Shown here piece by piece: positions 46,334-52,934 of a DNA stretch of 64,000 bases (the first letter of the stretch is position 1; every line of letters starts with the position of its first letter). The notes beneath the pieces are model-generated. The model made no database searches and was not told where the DNA came from. It worked only from the letters and a program-made list of their open reading frames with translations. This DNA is from Planctomycetota bacterium (GTDB lineage: Bacteria > Planctomycetota > PLA2 > JAEUHO01). The translations under genes and the position numbers were made by a program. The stretch spans positions 243,366 to 307,365 of the forward strand of contig JAJDEN010000045.1 in the NCBI GenBank assembly GCA_029259775.1, read 5' to 3'.

Positions 46334-46597
46334 TTAGCTGCCCCGCGCCCTCGGGTCCCAGGCGTACACGCGCCTCATCGTCCCCTCGTCCACCGATCTG
46401 GCGAGGAGACGGAGGCGGTTCTCCTCTTCGGTCTCCTGTGGGTACCGACTTCTCAGCGCCGCCATTGCAGTCTCCACGACAAGCGTCCCGAGTTGGCTCA
46501 TGTGCTGGAGCTTCTCGTCGATCGACATCGTGCGGTAGCGCCCAAGGAGCTTCTCCTCGAGGCGCCGTTCGGTGTCGGGTGACTGCGTCTTGTACAT
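46334..46597 (-). CDS. Small helical protein paired with the nucleotidyltransferase
   Basis: 87 residues, no signal peptide, mostly helical and charged (SIDEKLQHMSQLGTLVVETAMAALRSRYPQETEEENRLRLLARSV). It shows the MSxxEKL...RxRYPxxxxxENRLRLLxRxV pattern that I associate with small proteins encoded just before stand-alone nucleotidyltransferases. One base separates its TAA from the next start, so the two are coupled. Possibly an antitoxin-like partner; not proven. Confidence 0.6.
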   Translation of the reverse strand: MYKTQSPDTERRLEEKLLGRYRTMSIDEKLQHMSQLGTLVVETAMAALRSRYPQETEEENRLRLLARSVDEGTMRRVYAWDPRARGS

Positions 46598-46801
46598 CTC
46601 AGCGCTATCCTATCTGCCGCCACGGTCAAGCCTCACGTGTCGCGGGGATCTCCGCTCACGATTCCCCACGAGGCGGTGACCGGCATCCTGGGAGGACGTG
46701 GAACCACTGCCCCCACGGTTGGCGAGCCCGGCGTGGGTGGTCACGCCTGTATGGAACGGCCCGTTCGACTCGCTGAGGACCACCCCACGGGAGGCGTGAG
46801 T

Positions 46802-46878
46802 TGGCACCCCCGGCACGACTCGAACGTGCGACCTCAAGATTAGAAATCTCGTGCTCTATCCAGCTGAGCTACGGGGGC
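46802..46878 (-). tRNA. tRNA-Arg (TCT)
   Basis: 77 bases including an encoded CCA. Acceptor GCCCCCG pairs with CGGGGGT (last pair G-T); D arm GCTCAGCTGGATAGAGC; anticodon arm CGAGA-TTTCTAA-TCTTG with anticodon TCT; T arm GCACG-TTCGAGT-CGTGC; discriminator G. Its 3' half is repeated at 45241-45293 and its 5' end at 46974-46993. Confidence 0.95.
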
Positions 46879-46930
46879 GTGCGGTCGTCGAGATTCTAGC
46901 GTAGCGTTCCGCGCTCCCGCGCGGACTGTG

Positions 46931-46945
46931 TGGCCCTTCGGGCCA
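46931..46945. other. Short perfect hairpin between tRNA-Arg and its broken 5' copy
   Basis: TGGCCC-TTC-GGGCCA, a 6-bp stem with a 3-base loop. No T-run follows on either strand, so it is not a clear terminator. Confidence 0.3.
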
Positions 46946-46973
46946 AGGTGCCCTCTCCCCCAAACCCCCTCGC

Positions 46974-46993
46974 TCCAGCTGAGCTACGGGGGC
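46974..46993 (-). pseudogene. Broken tRNA-Arg 5' fragment
   Basis: On the minus strand GCCCCCGTAGCTCAGCTGGA equals the first 20 bases of the tRNA-Arg at 46878. Similarity continues into the upstream flank (TCTAGCG shared at like spacing), so the promoter region was duplicated too. After the D arm the sequence diverges (GCGAGGGGGTTTGGGG). No functional tRNA can form. Confidence 0.75.
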
Positions 46994-47085
46994 GTGTGCT
47001 GTGGGAAGTCTAGCGCAGTGCGTGGTCCGGTCGACGCACGCCCACGCGCGCGGTCGATTGGGCCTTGGCGCGGGCGGGGGCGTGA

Positions 47086-47115
47086 GCGGATCCATGATCC
47101 GCCCGTACGGCAACG
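47086..47115. repeat. Palindromic repeat GCGGAT-CCATG-ATCCGC with CCCGTACGGCAAC flank
   Basis: The inverted repeat at 47086-47102 resembles GGGCGGAT-CACGT-ATCCGCCC at 63954-63974. The flank CCCGTACGGCAAC also occurs at 8352-8364, between the maeB and TPR gene ends. It lies just past the stop of the PpiC gene. Confidence 0.5.
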
Positions 47116-47133
47116 TGGCCTGCGTCCGCCGTG

Positions 47134-48237
47134 CTAGTTCAGCTTCCAGAGGACGTGGAAGCCGTAGGGGGTCTCGACGACACCGTCGTAGATCGCGCCG
47201 GGCTTCAGGTCGTAGATGACGCTCTCGAAGCCGGGCGGGATCGTGCCCGGCGACATGAGGCCCATCAGGCCCTGGCTGCTGCGTGTCCGAGGATCGTCGC
47301 TGAAGCGCTCGACGGTCCTGTCCCACGCGCCGCGATCGGCCTGCACGGCCGCGAGCGCCTGCAGCGCCAGCTTGTGGGCCTGCTCCGGCGAGCGGCTGAT
47401 GCGATCGCCACGCTTCTCGCTGTGGACGTGCTGGATCAGGATGTGCCGACACAGCGAACGCAGGTACCGCCCGCGTACGAGGACGCCCCAGCCCTCCGCT
47501 GTCTCGAGCGGGCCCACGATCTGCAGAGGCTCCGCGGACGAGAGCGCTCGGTAGGCGGCCGCCGTGTTCGGGCGGTCCGCGATGTACTCGATCCAGGCCT
47601 CCACGGCGGGCGGACGACCCTCGGCGCCGTAGCGCTCCGACGCCTCCGCGAGGCTCATGCCGTTCGAGAGCTTCTGCATCGCTTCCTTCGCGAGGGCGAG
47701 GGCCTGCTCCTTGGTCTGGCCAGCGGGCGCACCGCGCTGGCCCGTCCAAGGGACGAAGAAGCCGTGCGTCGGAATCCGGTACTTCTGCTCCAGCGCGCGA
47801 GCTTCTTCGAACGTGTGGCGCTTGAGGATGCGCCAGGACAGCCCCGCCAGGATGGGCGGGCTCGTCTCCCCCGGACGCAGGACCTGCAAGGCGCCACCAA
47901 ACGCTGTGTCGTTGTAGGCGGGGACGAAGCCAAGGAAGCCGCCGTCGGCTGCCGTCGGGTCCTTGGAGCGCGAGCGTGCGATGGCCGCGAAGTCGCCGCC
48001 TGCGAGCAGGCTGTCATAGGCGAGCAGCGCCTGTCGATGAGCCTTGCCGGGCTTGTCGCGTTGGCGATCGATGGGGAAGGTGATGAACGAGATACCGTAC
48101 GCCTGCCGATCGATCTCCCGGATCACGCGAACGCCGCTGGACGACGTGTCCCCGGACGAGCCACCGAGTTGGGTCCCGACGAGAAGGCCTAGGCCCACGC
48201 CGAGCGCTGCGAGGATGACGGTGCGAGTGGGGGACAT
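47134..48237 (-). CDS. Exported PpiC-like peptidyl-prolyl isomerase/foldase
   Basis: 367 residues with an N-terminal membrane anchor or signal (TVILAALGVGLGLLVGTQL). Two or three parvulin-type segments: FAAIARSRSKDPTAADGGFLGFV with FGGALQVLRPGETSPPI and ILKRH, and a C-terminal one (RHILIQHVHSEKRG, WDRTVERFSDDPRTRSSQGLMGLM, GFESVIYDLKPGAIYDGVVETPYGFHVLWKLN). It helps fold exported proteins. Its ATG lies one base after the thermonuclease-like stop, so the two form one transcript. Confidence 0.85.
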   Translation of the reverse strand: MSPTRTVILAALGVGLGLLVGTQLGGSSGDTSSSGVRVIREIDRQAYGISFITFPIDRQRDKPGKAHRQALLAYDSLLAGGDFAAIARSRSKDPTAADGGFLGFVPAYNDTAFGGALQVLRPGETSPPILAGLSWRILKRHTFEEARALEQKYRIPTHGFFVPWTGQRGAPAGQTKEQALALAKEAMQKLSNGMSLAEASERYGAEGRPPAVEAWIEYIADRPNTAAAYRALSSAEPLQIVGPLETAEGWGVLVRGRYLRSLCRHILIQHVHSEKRGDRISRSPEQAHKLALQALAAVQADRGAWDRTVERFSDDPRTRSSQGLMGLMSPGTIPPGFESVIYDLKPGAIYDGVVETPYGFHVLWKLN

Positions 48238-48238
48238 G

Positions 48239-49351
48239 CTACTTCGTACTCACTTGCGTGGACTTCTCGAGGACCATCTGCGCGCGACCCTTGTAGAGGG
48301 TCACCTTCGCACGAACGGTCACGTACATGGAATGGAAGCGTTCCTGATCGTCGAGGCTCTTCGCTAGGGCCGGGTCGAACACGACCAACGCGAAGCCACG
48401 CCGACGCATGTGGCTCAGCAGGAAGATGCGCTTGTCGGCGCCCTTCACGGGCAGCTCGCGGTCGAACAGGCCGAACACGGTGGCTTCCTTGCCGACCAGC
48501 GTCTTGAGCTTCGCGTCCGTCGTGGGCTCGCCCAGCGTGACGTGATCCGCGCTCGCCGCCAGCTTGCTCCATCGCTCGAGCTGCGCGGCGCGGGCGCTCC
48601 ACCACGGGAGCCGCTCGTCGTAGTCGGGGTAGTGCGCCGGCCCTGTCTTGGACCAGATGCCGCGGCCGGCCTCGCGCGCCTCGTCTTGCGCCGCCGTGAA
48701 CAGCTTGTCGAAGCGCGCGCTGCGGCCGTACTTCACGAAGTACGGCGAGTGGCCCGCACGGATGAGCGCCTCCGTGACGTTGATCGACGCGTCCCCCTTG
48801 AGGAGGAACACGTAGGCCAGCAGACGTCCGTAGGTGCCGCGGTCTCGTCCGTTCGGCCGTTCCCGCTCCAGACGCATCGTCGTGCAGCCCTTGGCGAGCG
48901 CCTTCAGGTAGTCGCGCGCGGCTTCGCCTGCCGGTGTCCCGTACTTGACCGGACGCTTGCTGTCGCCGCGCTGCGCCTTGGCGTAGGCGGCGAAGTCGGC
49001 TGTGGCCGCCTTCCGAGCCGCCTCGCTCCGGAAGGTCTCTTCCGTGTCGAGGCCCAGGAGGCGGATGGAGGGCTTGCCGTCCGGAAGCCGGATCGTGTCG
49101 CCGTCGATGATGCTCTCGGCCGTCAGCGGGAAGGTACCGATCAGCAGGGGGTCCGGCCTGACCTCGGCGTCCTTGGGCGGCGTGGGCTCCGCGGGCGCGG
49201 GCGGCGCCGGCTTGGCCCGTTCCACCGGGGGCTTGGCCTCGGCCGGGGGCTGGCGATCTCCATCGTCGGCGGCGGCCGACGACGTCAACCCCAGCACGAA
49301 GGCCAGAAGAGCCAGGGCGAGGGCACGGCGAGGGCGGGATCGATGCGGCAT
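48239..49351 (-). CDS. Exported staphylococcal nuclease-like (SNase) protein
   Basis: 370 residues from the ATG that starts a signal peptide (MPHRSRPRRALALALLAFVLGLTSSAAA). A Pro/Ala/Lys-rich linker (about 30-65) precedes an SNase domain (about 80-230): ESIIDGDTIRL, IRLLGLDTEETF with the catalytic Arg and Glu, YLKALAKGC, DRGTYGRLLAYVFL with the second Arg, and ALIRAGHSPYFVKYG. The C-terminal 140 residues (TLVGKEATVFGLFDRELP, MYVTVRAKVTLYKGRAQMVLE) look like an OB-fold extension. It would cut exported DNA or RNA if active. Upstream, a divergent VWA gene starts 70 bases away. Confidence 0.85.
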   Translation of the reverse strand: MPHRSRPRRALALALLAFVLGLTSSAAADDGDRQPPAEAKPPVERAKPAPPAPAEPTPPKDAEVRPDPLLIGTFPLTAESIIDGDTIRLPDGKPSIRLLGLDTEETFRSEAARKAATADFAAYAKAQRGDSKRPVKYGTPAGEAARDYLKALAKGCTTMRLERERPNGRDRGTYGRLLAYVFLLKGDASINVTEALIRAGHSPYFVKYGRSARFDKLFTAAQDEAREAGRGIWSKTGPAHYPDYDERLPWWSARAAQLERWSKLAASADHVTLGEPTTDAKLKTLVGKEATVFGLFDRELPVKGADKRIFLLSHMRRRGFALVVFDPALAKSLDDQERFHSMYVTVRAKVTLYKGRAQMVLEKSTQVSTK

Positions 49352-49421
49352 GGACCGCAGATGATACGGGCCGCGACCGGTTCCCTCCGGGGGTGTTCCA
49401 GCGGTGTAGATTGGGAGCTTC

Positions 49422-51272
49422 ATGCCGGTCCCTTCTTCCCGCCCTCTCGTCGCTCTCAGCAGCCTGCTGCTCGTGGCCGGCCTGCTCTGGCTGCCGGCCG
49501 CGCAGGCGGAGGTCTCGAGCGAGGCGCGGACCTCGGCGGAGATCTTCGAGCGCAAGACGCACATCGGTCGCTGCCTCGAGTACGTGGCCAAGGACCTGAA
49601 GGCGCGCTGGGAGGCCGACAAGACCCAGCCTTCGGCCGAACTCGTGCTGGTCATCGATCCGACCACGACCATGAAGGACGAGCTCGGGACCATCCGCGCC
49701 GCGCTCCGGTCGCTCTGGCGCACCGGCCCGAAGGGCCTGCGCGTGGGTGTCTACGGCATCCAGGCCGACGTCTGGGCTCCGCCGAGCCGCGTGCGGGGCG
49801 ATTCCGACGGTCAGCTTGCCAGCCTGGCGTTCCTTCCGGTCGACGGCCCCAAGAACCTGCTCGCCGGTGTCCGCGACGCGGCGGACAAGTTCGCCGAGAC
49901 CGGCGAAGGCCCGAAGGCCATGGTGCTCGTGTCGCAGGCGTTCGACGGCGCCGAGGACGACGTCGAGAGGACGCGTGAGGCCATCGTCGACAGCGGCGCG
50001 GCCTTCTACTGCATCTGCGGCGAGGCCGGCTTCGAGCGTCCCTGGCTGCAGGAATTCGAGGCGCGGGACTACACGGCCCAGGGGCTCACCGAGCGCTACA
50101 ACCCCCAGCCGCGCAAGCTGAAGAAGAACTCCCTCTACTACGGCGGCGATGTCGCCTTCAGCCTGATTCCCTACCGCTGGGAGTTCGATCTCGCGCAGGC
50201 CGACTTCGTTTGGCTACGCCCGCCGCGCTACCCCGTGCCCTCGGGCTTCGGCTACTGGTCGCTTGCCACGCTCTGCTACACGAGCGGCGGGCGCTACTTC
50301 ATCTACGACTTCGCCTTGCCGTCCGATCACCCCTCGCGCCTCGAACCGCAGGGTGCCGGCACGGACCCGAAGAAGAAGAAGCGCGGCTGGTGGAAGAAGC
50401 ACAAGACCAAGACCACCTACGACTACAGCCGCCTGAGCCTGCTCGCGCCCGACCTGAGGCCGCGCAGCCGCGTGCTCAAGACGATGAACAAGGACTGGCG
50501 TGTGCAAGCCATCGTGCGCATCTGGGAGCACCTGGCGAACGACGCGCTCCCCGTGGTGCAGCGAATCGGCACGCTCGAGCGCCGCGGGAGCACGCTGACG
50601 ACGCGCCCCGCGCGACCCGTCCGGTCCCAGAGCGCACCGCTGACGTGGTTCGAGGACATGGACGACGTCAAGAAAGCGCGCGGCTTCATCAAGGAACGCC
50701 TGGAAGCCGTTGAGCAGACCATCAAGTGGTGGGAGTCCGCCAACGGCAAGCAGCGCACGGGCAAGCCTGGCGAGGACTCGTTGAAGGAGCGCATCGAGGC
50801 CGACTTCCAGTTGCTCGGCGTTCAGCTCCGCAAGGTGCGCTTCCATCACAACGAGGCGATCGCCGCGCTCAAGACGATCAAGCCGCTCGACGTCACCTAC
50901 CGCCGGGCCCGCATCCTGCCCAAGCCGCTGGCCTACGGCGTGGAGATGCCCAAGCAGAAGATCGACCTCGAGGACGACGTGCGCAATGCGCGTTGGGCCG
51001 AGGTGTTCCTGGCCCAGGCGCGCCTCGCGCGCAAGTACCCGAGCACGCCCTGGGCCGCCGTCCTCAACAAGGGCTGGATGATGACGTTCCGCAAGGACGT
51101 CCGGATCATCGAGCAAGAGCGCGAAGTCAGGAAGCGCAGGCCCGAGAACCGCGAAGGCAAGGGCAAGAAGGGCGAGAAGAAGAAGCCTACGCCCCCGCCG
51201 AAGCCCAAACCGAAGCCCCCGCCCGGACCGCGACCAGGCAGCGGCGGCGGTGGCCCCGTGACCGGGAAGTAG
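49422..51272 (+). CDS. Exported protein with degenerate VWA domain and Pro-rich tail
   Basis: 616 residues. Signal peptide (residues 1-29). Residues about 70-240 follow a VWA fold (LVLVIDPTTTMKDELGTIRAALRSL, LRVGVYGIQADV, KAMVLVSQAFDGAEDDV), but the MIDAS site reads DPTTT rather than DxSxS, so metal binding is doubtful. A Lys-rich insert (KKKKRGWWKKHKTKTTY) and a helical region (about 440-580, ARWAEVFLAQARLARKYPSTPWA) follow. The tail is KGKKGEKKKPTPPPKPKPK and GSGGGG, disordered. No known family beyond VWA. Confidence 0.65.
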   Translation: MPVPSSRPLVALSSLLLVAGLLWLPAAQAEVSSEARTSAEIFERKTHIGRCLEYVAKDLKARWEADKTQPSAELVLVIDPTTTMKDELGTIRAALRSLWRTGPKGLRVGVYGIQADVWAPPSRVRGDSDGQLASLAFLPVDGPKNLLAGVRDAADKFAETGEGPKAMVLVSQAFDGAEDDVERTREAIVDSGAAFYCICGEAGFERPWLQEFEARDYTAQGLTERYNPQPRKLKKNSLYYGGDVAFSLIPYRWEFDLAQADFVWLRPPRYPVPSGFGYWSLATLCYTSGGRYFIYDFALPSDHPSRLEPQGAGTDPKKKKRGWWKKHKTKTTYDYSRLSLLAPDLRPRSRVLKTMNKDWRVQAIVRIWEHLANDALPVVQRIGTLERRGSTLTTRPARPVRSQSAPLTWFEDMDDVKKARGFIKERLEAVEQTIKWWESANGKQRTGKPGEDSLKERIEADFQLLGVQLRKVRFHHNEAIAALKTIKPLDVTYRRARILPKPLAYGVEMPKQKIDLEDDVRNARWAEVFLAQARLARKYPSTPWAAVLNKGWMMTFRKDVRIIEQEREVRKRRPENREGKGKKGEKKKPTPPPKPKPKPPPGPRPGSGGGGPVTGK

Positions 51273-51351
51273 CGTTCGGTACGCAATCTCCGGTGCGAGG
51301 CTCTGCGCCCGGCGTATGACGCCGCAGGCGCGACCGCCCAACAGACGATGT

Positions 51352-51426
51352 CGGGGTGTACCTCAGTGGTAGAGGGGTAGCTTTGGGAGCTACCAGTCGC
51401 GGGTTCGAATCCCGCCACCCCGACCA
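51352..51426 (+). tRNA. tRNA-Pro (TGG)
   Basis: 75 bases including CCA. Acceptor CGGGGTG pairs with CACCCCG; D arm CCTC-AGTGGTA-GAGG; anticodon arm GTAGC-TTTGGGA-GCTAC with anticodon TGG; T arm GCGGG-TTCGAAT-CCCGC; discriminator A. It is followed at once by a perfect 18-bp inverted repeat. Confidence 0.95.
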
Positions 51427-51430
51427 ACTT

Positions 51431-51469
51431 GTCCAAGCGCTGCGTAGCGGAGCTACGCAGCGCTTGGAC
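51431..51469. repeat. Perfect 18-bp inverted repeat behind tRNA-Pro
   Basis: GTCCAAGCGCTGCGTAGC, a 3-base loop GGA, then its exact reverse complement. It starts five bases after the tRNA CCA. No T-run follows on either strand. It could end tRNA transcription, or be a palindromic mobile repeat. Confidence 0.85.
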
Positions 51470-51478
51470 CGGCACCAG

Positions 51479-51562
51479 TCCCACACGACCTCCGGTCGCG
51501 CGGGGCCCACGTGGGGTTGGCGCGCCAATGCGCGCTCGCCAGCTCGCACGCTGGCTCCGACG
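51479..51562. repeat. 84-base dispersed repeat, copy A (after tRNA-Pro)
   Basis: It matches 63615-63698 at 74 of 84 bases with no gaps; most differences sit in a 17-base block in the middle. A shorter derivative of its right half follows at 51576-51611. It contains small inverted repeats (CGACC...GGTCG, GCCAG...CTGGC). Both full copies lie shortly downstream of tRNA genes. Confidence 0.8.
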
Positions 51563-51575
51563 GTCCCCATCTTCC

Positions 51576-51611
51576 GACGCGCGTTCGCCAGCTCACGCGC
51601 TGGCTCGGACG
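51576..51611. repeat. Partial tandem copy of the right half of the 84-base repeat
   Basis: GCGCGTTCGCCAGCTCACGC-GCTGGCTCGGACGG resembles the end of copy A with a few changes. It fills most of the space before the lipoprotein terminator. Confidence 0.6.
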
Positions 51612-51645
51612 GTCTCTGCCCCTCGTTTCCCGCCCCCAAACCGAA

Positions 51646-51687
51646 CAGGCAAAAATGAAGCGCGGTGTGGCGAACCACACCGCGCTT
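51646..51687 (-). terminator. Intrinsic terminator of the lipoprotein gene at 51730
   Basis: On the minus strand a perfect 13-bp stem, AAGCGCGGTGTGG with a TTCG loop (51658-51687), is followed by CATTTTTGCC. This is the normal stem and T-run of a rho-independent terminator, 42 bases past the lipoprotein stop. Confidence 0.85.
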
Positions 51688-51729
51688 GCCTTGGGCTCCA
51701 CCAACGGCGGAGCCAGGTGTTGGTTAGCC

Positions 51730-51942
51730 TCAGCCCTTGCCGCCACCACAGTTCTTGCCGGCACCCTCGTCAGCCGGAGCTGCATCAGCGGCGGGCGCGG
51801 CATCAGCCGGCGCACCACAGGGGTCGTCAGTGGCACAGGGGTTCGGGAAGGGGTCGCAGGGGTCAAAGCCACAGCAACCAGCGGCGAGCGCCATCGAGCC
51901 GACGAGCAGCCCGAGAATCAGAAAGGTTCGAACCTTGGACAT
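51730..51942 (-). CDS. Small Cys-rich lipoprotein 1
   Basis: 70 residues. Lipoprotein signal peptide MSKVRTFLILGLLVGSMALAAGC with lipobox LAAGC, then a mature part with paired cysteines (CCGFDPCDPFPNPCATDDPCG), an Ala/Asp/Pro-rich stretch and GKNCGGGKG. Two start codons stand side by side (51945 and 51942); AGGAG sits at good spacing for 51942. It has its own terminator at 51646-51687. Function unknown; the cysteines may bind metal or form disulfides. Confidence 0.8.
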   Translation of the reverse strand: MSKVRTFLILGLLVGSMALAAGCCGFDPCDPFPNPCATDDPCGAPADAAPAADAAPADEGAGKNCGGGKG

Positions 51943-52150
51943 CATTTCTCCTTGATGAAAGCGAGGACCAGTGCGTCCACCAGCCCTTGATTGGACAGCC
52001 TCCCGCAAAGCTGCGAGAGGACCCTCCTTGTGCGGGGCAAGCCCGCGAGTCGGCAGATTCTAGGCAGCGGAGAGGGGCGAGGCAAAGCAACCTCGATGGA
52101 TCCGATGGCTCGGGACCGGCGGCCCGTCTGGCCAATAACGCCCTCACGCC

Positions 52151-52192
52151 AAAAACGAAGGAGGGCGGAACGGCTGTCGCCGTTCCGCCCTC
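52151..52192 (-). terminator. Intrinsic terminator of the 42-residue lipoprotein gene
   Basis: On the minus strand a perfect 14-bp stem, GAGGGCGGAACGGC with a 4-base loop (52161-52192), is followed by TCCTTCGTTTTTGG (52149-52160 region). Standard rho-independent form, 49 bases past the stop at 52241. Confidence 0.85.
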
Positions 52193-52240
52193 AGTGTTTG
52201 CTGGGCATGGCTCGAAGAGCCACGTCCGCTTGCGCGCTAA

Positions 52241-52369
52241 CTAGTTGGTGGCGCAGGGATCACAGACGTTGCAGTTTTCCTTGCAGGGGTCGCAGCAAAG
52301 GCTCGAGCAGCCAACGACCGTACCGAGAACAAAGGCGCAAGCCAGCACCATCATCGCGATGCGCTTCAT
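52241..52369 (-). CDS. Tiny Cys-rich lipoprotein 2
   Basis: 42 residues only. Signal peptide MKRIAMMVLACAFVLGTVVGC with lipobox VVGC, then a mature peptide of about 22 residues: CSSLCCDPCKENCNVCDPC and ATN. Eight of these 22 residues are Cys. GGGAGG lies ten bases before the ATG, and a strong terminator follows, so this is a real gene in spite of its size. Related in design to the lipoproteins at 51730 and 52551. The CxxC-like pairs suggest metal binding or disulfide linkage; function unknown. Confidence 0.85.
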   Translation of the reverse strand: MKRIAMMVLACAFVLGTVVGCSSLCCDPCKENCNVCDPCATN

Positions 52370-52550
52370 GGAAAAATCCTCCCAATCGACACCCCGACTG
52401 GGGTGCATGTGTTGTGGTAAGTGGGCACTCTAGGCGCCCATGCGCCCGAGGGCAAATGTCGTTTGGGCCATCCGTTCACGGCTCTGAATGGGGGCCTCCC
52501 GCCCAGCCGACCGATCCGGAGCGCCGCGCGGGAGGGCGTTGTTCGGCGGT

Positions 52551-52769
52551 CTAGCCGCCGCACGATCCGCCAGCCCCGCCGACGCGCGCGGGCGCACCGA
52601 CGGCACCGCCGAAGCCGAGCCCCTGCGAGGGCGCCGGACAGCACGGACTGACGTAGACCGGCTCACAGACGGGCGCAGGAGGGCATCCACAGTCAGGTCC
52701 GAGGACGGAGCAGCCGGCCGTCAGCCCCAGACAGGCGGCCAGGATCACGATCAGGGCGAGTTGCTTCAT
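52551..52769 (-). CDS. Small Cys-rich lipoprotein 3
   Basis: 72 residues from the ATG at 52769 (GGAGG ten bases upstream). Signal peptide MKQLALIVILAACLGLTAGC with lipobox LTAGC; mature part CSVLGPDCGCPPAPVCEPVY, then VSPCCPAPS and a Gly/Ala-rich end GGAGGSCGG. Seven Cys in the mature part. Third member of the tandem set of three. No clear terminator; only a short GC palindrome overlaps the stop. Confidence 0.8.
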   Translation of the reverse strand: MKQLALIVILAACLGLTAGCSVLGPDCGCPPAPVCEPVYVSPCCPAPSQGLGFGGAVGAPARVGGAGGSCGG

Positions 52770-52934
52770 GGCTCGAGGCCTCCGTGGAGAGCGGTGCAAA
52801 CGCCGCGTTTCGACGCTCCGGTGTACCCCACGGCCAATTGATTCGGATCCGAAAGCCTGTTCCTGAATGTCACCGTTTGATCATGGGCGGGGCTGGGGGT
52901 GACCCGGAGGGGCGCTGGTGGTAGATCGGTCCCC

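Noticed and set aside
51431..51469. Classical rho-independent terminator for tRNA-Pro
   Set aside because: The stem is perfect, but there is no T-run on either side; kept as an inverted repeat only.
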